From JAGXLC01 sp964461045 (lineage in GTDB: Bacteria > Bacteroidota > Bacteroidia > Bacteroidales > UBA12077): a stretch of 16,848 bases of DNA. Positions 14,573-16,848 of the stretch are shown here, piece by piece. Each line of letters starts with the position of its first letter. Positions within the stretch are counted from its first letter, which is position 1. The position numbers and the translations under genes were made by a program. The notes below the pieces were generated by a model. The model was not told where the DNA came from and did not search any database. It was given only the letters and a program-made list of their open reading frames with translations. Location: positions 1-16,848 of the forward strand of contig CAYWSJ010000074.1 in the NCBI GenBank assembly GCA_964461045.1. The letters are read 5' to 3'.

Positions 14573-16033
14573 ATGATAAAACGAAATACTTCCAAAACTT
14601 TCTTCACCAGTCTTTTCTTATTATTTACAATATTTGTTTTAAATACAGAAATATGCTTTGCTCAAGACTCTGTAGATAAAGACAAAGGATGTTTTATGAT
14701 CATGGCTGGAAAAAACACCACGAAAAATAATTCTGTCCTAATCGGACACAACAATGACCTTTCCGGGAAAGAATTTTCATATGTGCAAAAATTTCCCAGA
14801 ACCCATTATGACTCGGTCGTTTTTTTTAACCTGGACAACGGATTAAAACTGGAAATTCCTGAAATAACCTTTAAATGGATGGCACTTCAAACAGAAAAAG
14901 GTTATAAAGAAGGCGATGCCATTGCAATAAATGAATATAAGGTTGCGATTGCCGGTGGTGTTTCTCTGAAGAAAGACCGAAATATGAAAGCACGCGAAGC
15001 TGACCCGTTAATTGAAAAAGGAGTATCGGGTGCCATAAGATACCTGGCTATTCAGCAAGCCAAATCGGCCAGAGAATGTGTAAAAATTATAGGAAATTAT
15101 TACAATACCTATGGCATAAGTTATCCGAATGGAGTAACTATAGCAGACCCTAATGAAATCTGGTATATGGAAACAGGAGGTGGAAAGCACTGGGCTGCCG
15201 TAAAAATCCCTAATGATGCATGTTGGGTACAAGCGAACAGTTACCGGATAAATTATGTGAATCCTAACAACAATAACATGATGTGTTCGCCAGGTCTTTT
15301 AGAATTTGCAAAACAAAAAGGATTGTGGAACCCGGACTCAAGCGTTTTTAGCTTTTCTGACGCGTTTGGTGGTAGGATGGAAAAAACAGAAAAATACAAA
15401 AATTATAATTCGCACCGGTTATGGAGGGCTACCTCACTTATTGACCCTTCAATGCAAGCCACTCCCGATCAGAAAAATTTACCAGTTCATATTCAACCCG
15501 GAAACAAAATAGGAATTAAAGATATAATGAACATCCTGAGAGATGAGTACCGAAATACAAATTTTGACCCATATCTTATCGATTCACTTAAAGGCAAGAT
15601 AAGACCAATTGCATCTGATAAATGTGTACACACAAGTATTGTCCAGCTAAGGAATGATTTCCCTGCAAATATTGGAGCCATCATGTGGGTTGGGATGGGC
15701 AGTCCGGTTACCACACCATACATTCCTTTGTATCTTGGTATAAATGAAATACCAGACAATTACCAGAAAAAATCCAACGAACAGGCCTTTAACATATTTA
15801 AAAAGATTGCTGATATATATTATAAAGAACCATTAAGATACAGAGATAAATTTCCTGCTATCTGGGAAAACCTGGAAAATAAAATAATAAGGGAACAAAG
15901 AAATATTGATCATATGTCTTACAGACTTTATAGAATTGATCCGAGCCAGTCAAAACATTTTATAACAGTTAATGTGGCTACAATGGCCGACGAAGGCATA
16001 GATATAGCCAATGAATTCCTGGAGTCTGAATAA
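14573..16033 (+). CDS. Exported C69-family Ntn-hydrolase dipeptidase
   Basis: A 486-residue peptidase of family C69 (the dipeptidase A type), an N-terminal-nucleophile hydrolase. The signal peptide spans 1-30 (hydrophobic 10-23, likely cleavage after CFA). A short propeptide (about 31-39) would then be removed to expose the nucleophile C40, which starts the family motif CFMIMAGKNTTKNNSVLIGHNND. Other family hallmarks are KSARECVKIIGNYYNTYG (164-181), IADPNEIWYMETGGGKHWAA (190-209) and VPDDA-like IPNDACWVQANSYRI (212-226). The late SDKCVHTSIVQLRND-type stretch and the MWVGMGSP motif are also typical. It probably cleaves dipeptides or short peptides in the periplasm or outside the cell; specificity cannot be read from sequence. 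It has its own promoter, lies after the ankyrin gene, and converges on the next gene with 3 nt between stop codons. Confidence 0.92.
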   Translation: MIKRNTSKTFFTSLFLLFTIFVLNTEICFAQDSVDKDKGCFMIMAGKNTTKNNSVLIGHNNDLSGKEFSYVQKFPRTHYDSVVFFNLDNGLKLEIPEITFKWMALQTEKGYKEGDAIAINEYKVAIAGGVSLKKDRNMKAREADPLIEKGVSGAIRYLAIQQAKSARECVKIIGNYYNTYGISYPNGVTIADPNEIWYMETGGGKHWAAVKIPNDACWVQANSYRINYVNPNNNNMMCSPGLLEFAKQKGLWNPDSSVFSFSDAFGGRMEKTEKYKNYNSHRLWRATSLIDPSMQATPDQKNLPVHIQPGNKIGIKDIMNILRDEYRNTNFDPYLIDSLKGKIRPIASDKCVHTSIVQLRNDFPANIGAIMWVGMGSPVTTPYIPLYLGINEIPDNYQKKSNEQAFNIFKKIADIYYKEPLRYRDKFPAIWENLENKIIREQRNIDHMSYRLYRIDPSQSKHFITVNVATMADEGIDIANEFLESE

Positions 16034-16036
16034 AAA

Positions 16037-16639
16037 TCAAAGGTTTATTATAGCTTTGAATGAGACAGGAGAAATGGCTAATTGAATATTTTCGCTTTTT
16101 TGCAATATTTTATTGGCTAAATCATTATTGAGAAAATACACAGCCAGATCAAATACAAACAAAAAACCACCTTGCAGGATCAGAGAATTTCCGTAACCTG
16201 TGAACCGATCTTTTTGCTTTTGAACGTTTTTGGCTCTCTCTTTCAAATAAAATCCTGCAGAGATATAAGCCAAGTCCAGACCGGCATTTAACAACAAAAT
16301 ACTGCTGAATTTCTGTGTTTCATTCAATGTTTCAAGCACAGAGATGTCTGCAGGACTGTTTGAAGCAGAAATGAAACCTGTCGTTGCGATCCCGGCATTA
16401 ACCAGGTTCCAGAAAACATTCATCTGGTTAAAATAATATTGCTTTCCTTCTGTTTGCGTAAGCTGGTAACCACTGTAAGCAAAATTAAGGGCGGCCCAGG
16501 ATCCTAAAACAATCATTCCCCGTGACTGTAAATTTAACCGCTGTTGATTTATTGATTCAATGTTGGCAGGTTCGTCCTGTGCATAAATAAAATGAAGTGT
16601 AGCCAGGAAAACAGATAAAAAAAATCCAATGCGTTTCAT
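16037..16639 (-). CDS. Small membrane protein of unknown function
   Basis: A 200-residue protein with a signal peptide or first membrane anchor (residues 4-20, likely cleavage after YA before QDEP), then a polar stretch and four hydrophobic segments at about 41-60, 75-93, 112-132 and 151-170. The recurring pattern, in which GSWAALNFAYSGYQ is echoed by NAGLDLAYISAGFYL, suggests an internally duplicated two-helix unit. Charged linkers such as KERAKNVQKQKDR separate the segments. I recall similar Bacteroidota proteins but no function, and I see no catalytic motif. ATG start at 16639; TGA stop 3 nt from the stop of the convergent peptidase gene, with no terminator between them, so the two transcripts probably overlap. 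Confidence 0.82.
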   Translation of the reverse strand: MKRIGFFLSVFLATLHFIYAQDEPANIESINQQRLNLQSRGMIVLGSWAALNFAYSGYQLTQTEGKQYYFNQMNVFWNLVNAGIATTGFISASNSPADISVLETLNETQKFSSILLLNAGLDLAYISAGFYLKERAKNVQKQKDRFTGYGNSLILQGGFLFVFDLAVYFLNNDLANKILQKSENIQLAISPVSFKAIINL

Positions 16640-16660
16640 ATTATTATTTAGAGTTTAAAC

Positions 16661-16676
16661 AAATCAGAACTGATTT
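16661..16676. repeat. Short palindrome upstream of the small membrane protein gene
   Basis: AAATCAG (16661-16667) and CTGATTT (16670-16676) form a perfect 7-bp dyad with a 2-nt centre, 21 nt upstream of the minus-strand ATG. Its size and place fit an operator, but no promoter box could be placed beside it, so this is tentative. Confidence 0.3.
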
Positions 16677-16824
16677 TGATCAAAAAAACTGAAAAAATAT
16701 GAGTTTGATGTAAATAAAAAAGCCAGAGTACTGATATTCAAACGATTTTTTAAGCCATCAATCAATCTATTACATCAATATTTAAGAATTAGTAAAAAAA
16801 CTATACGAAATAAAAAGAAATTTA

Positions 16825-16832
16825 TATTTTTG
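16825..16832 (+). promoter_or_regulatory. -7 box for a gene beyond the right edge
   Basis: TATTTTTG at 16825-16832 fits TAnnTTTG exactly, 16 nt before the end of the window. By analogy with the other genes, a plus-strand start codon would be expected 20-45 nt further on, outside the window. No -33 element is clear. Confidence 0.4.
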
Positions 16833-16848
16833 TATTCCTGAAAAAAGA

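Overview
The window looks like chromosomal DNA of a member of the Bacteroidota, possibly an anaerobic or facultative Bacteroidales/Marinilabiliales-type bacterium (the order is a guess). The DNA is AT-rich. Most starts lack a Shine-Dalgarno sequence. Four genes have the Bacteroidota-type -7 promoter box TAnnTTTG 21-42 nt before their ATG, and a fifth box lies at the right edge. Several proteins (a secreted ankyrin-repeat protein, a C69 peptidase, a 192-residue acidic cytosolic protein and a small membrane protein) look typical of this phylum. I see no rRNA, tRNA, insertion sequence, prophage or CRISPR array.

Layout, left to right. (1) 161-2014, minus strand: a probable two-gene operon of an isocitrate/isopropylmalate-type dehydrogenase followed by a small HD-domain protein whose HD doublet reads AD, closed by a strong intrinsic terminator. 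(2) 2197-4398, plus: an orphan membrane-bound hybrid histidine kinase (Cache-PAS-HisKA-HATPase-REC). (3) 4435-6008, plus: the cytosolic dipeptidase pepD with its own promoter and terminator. (4) 6036-6877, plus: a TauE/SafE-type (TSUP) permease. Its promoter box shows that the real start is the ATG at 6065, not the upstream TTG. (5) 6887-10496, minus: a probable operon of an SLC13-type anion permease with two RCK_C domains and cysQ, closed by an intrinsic terminator, then rarD starting only about ten bases past that terminator. (6) 10673-11251, minus: a protein of unknown function. (7) 11569-14335, plus: a secreted protein of about 20 ankyrin repeats, with a palindrome laid over its promoter box. 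(8) 14500-16033, plus: an exported C69 Ntn-hydrolase dipeptidase with a good promoter and a 13-bp dispersed dyad upstream. (9) 16037-16639, minus: a small membrane protein of unknown function, convergent with the peptidase.

How the genes fit together. The SLC13 permease and CysQ form a plausible sulfate-uptake and PAP-recycling unit, although the sulfate-activating genes are not in the window. The TSUP permease nearby may also handle sulfur anions, but that is inference. PepD in the cytosol and the C69 peptidase outside it would both feed on dipeptides, which fits a peptide-using lifestyle. The rest reads as ordinary housekeeping and accessory genes. I did not find a clear new defence or mobile system. 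The least explained parts are the dehydrogenase/HD-protein pair with atypical active-site residues, the ankyrin/C69 exported pair with palindromic upstream regions, and an SLC13 permease with an altered signature motif.
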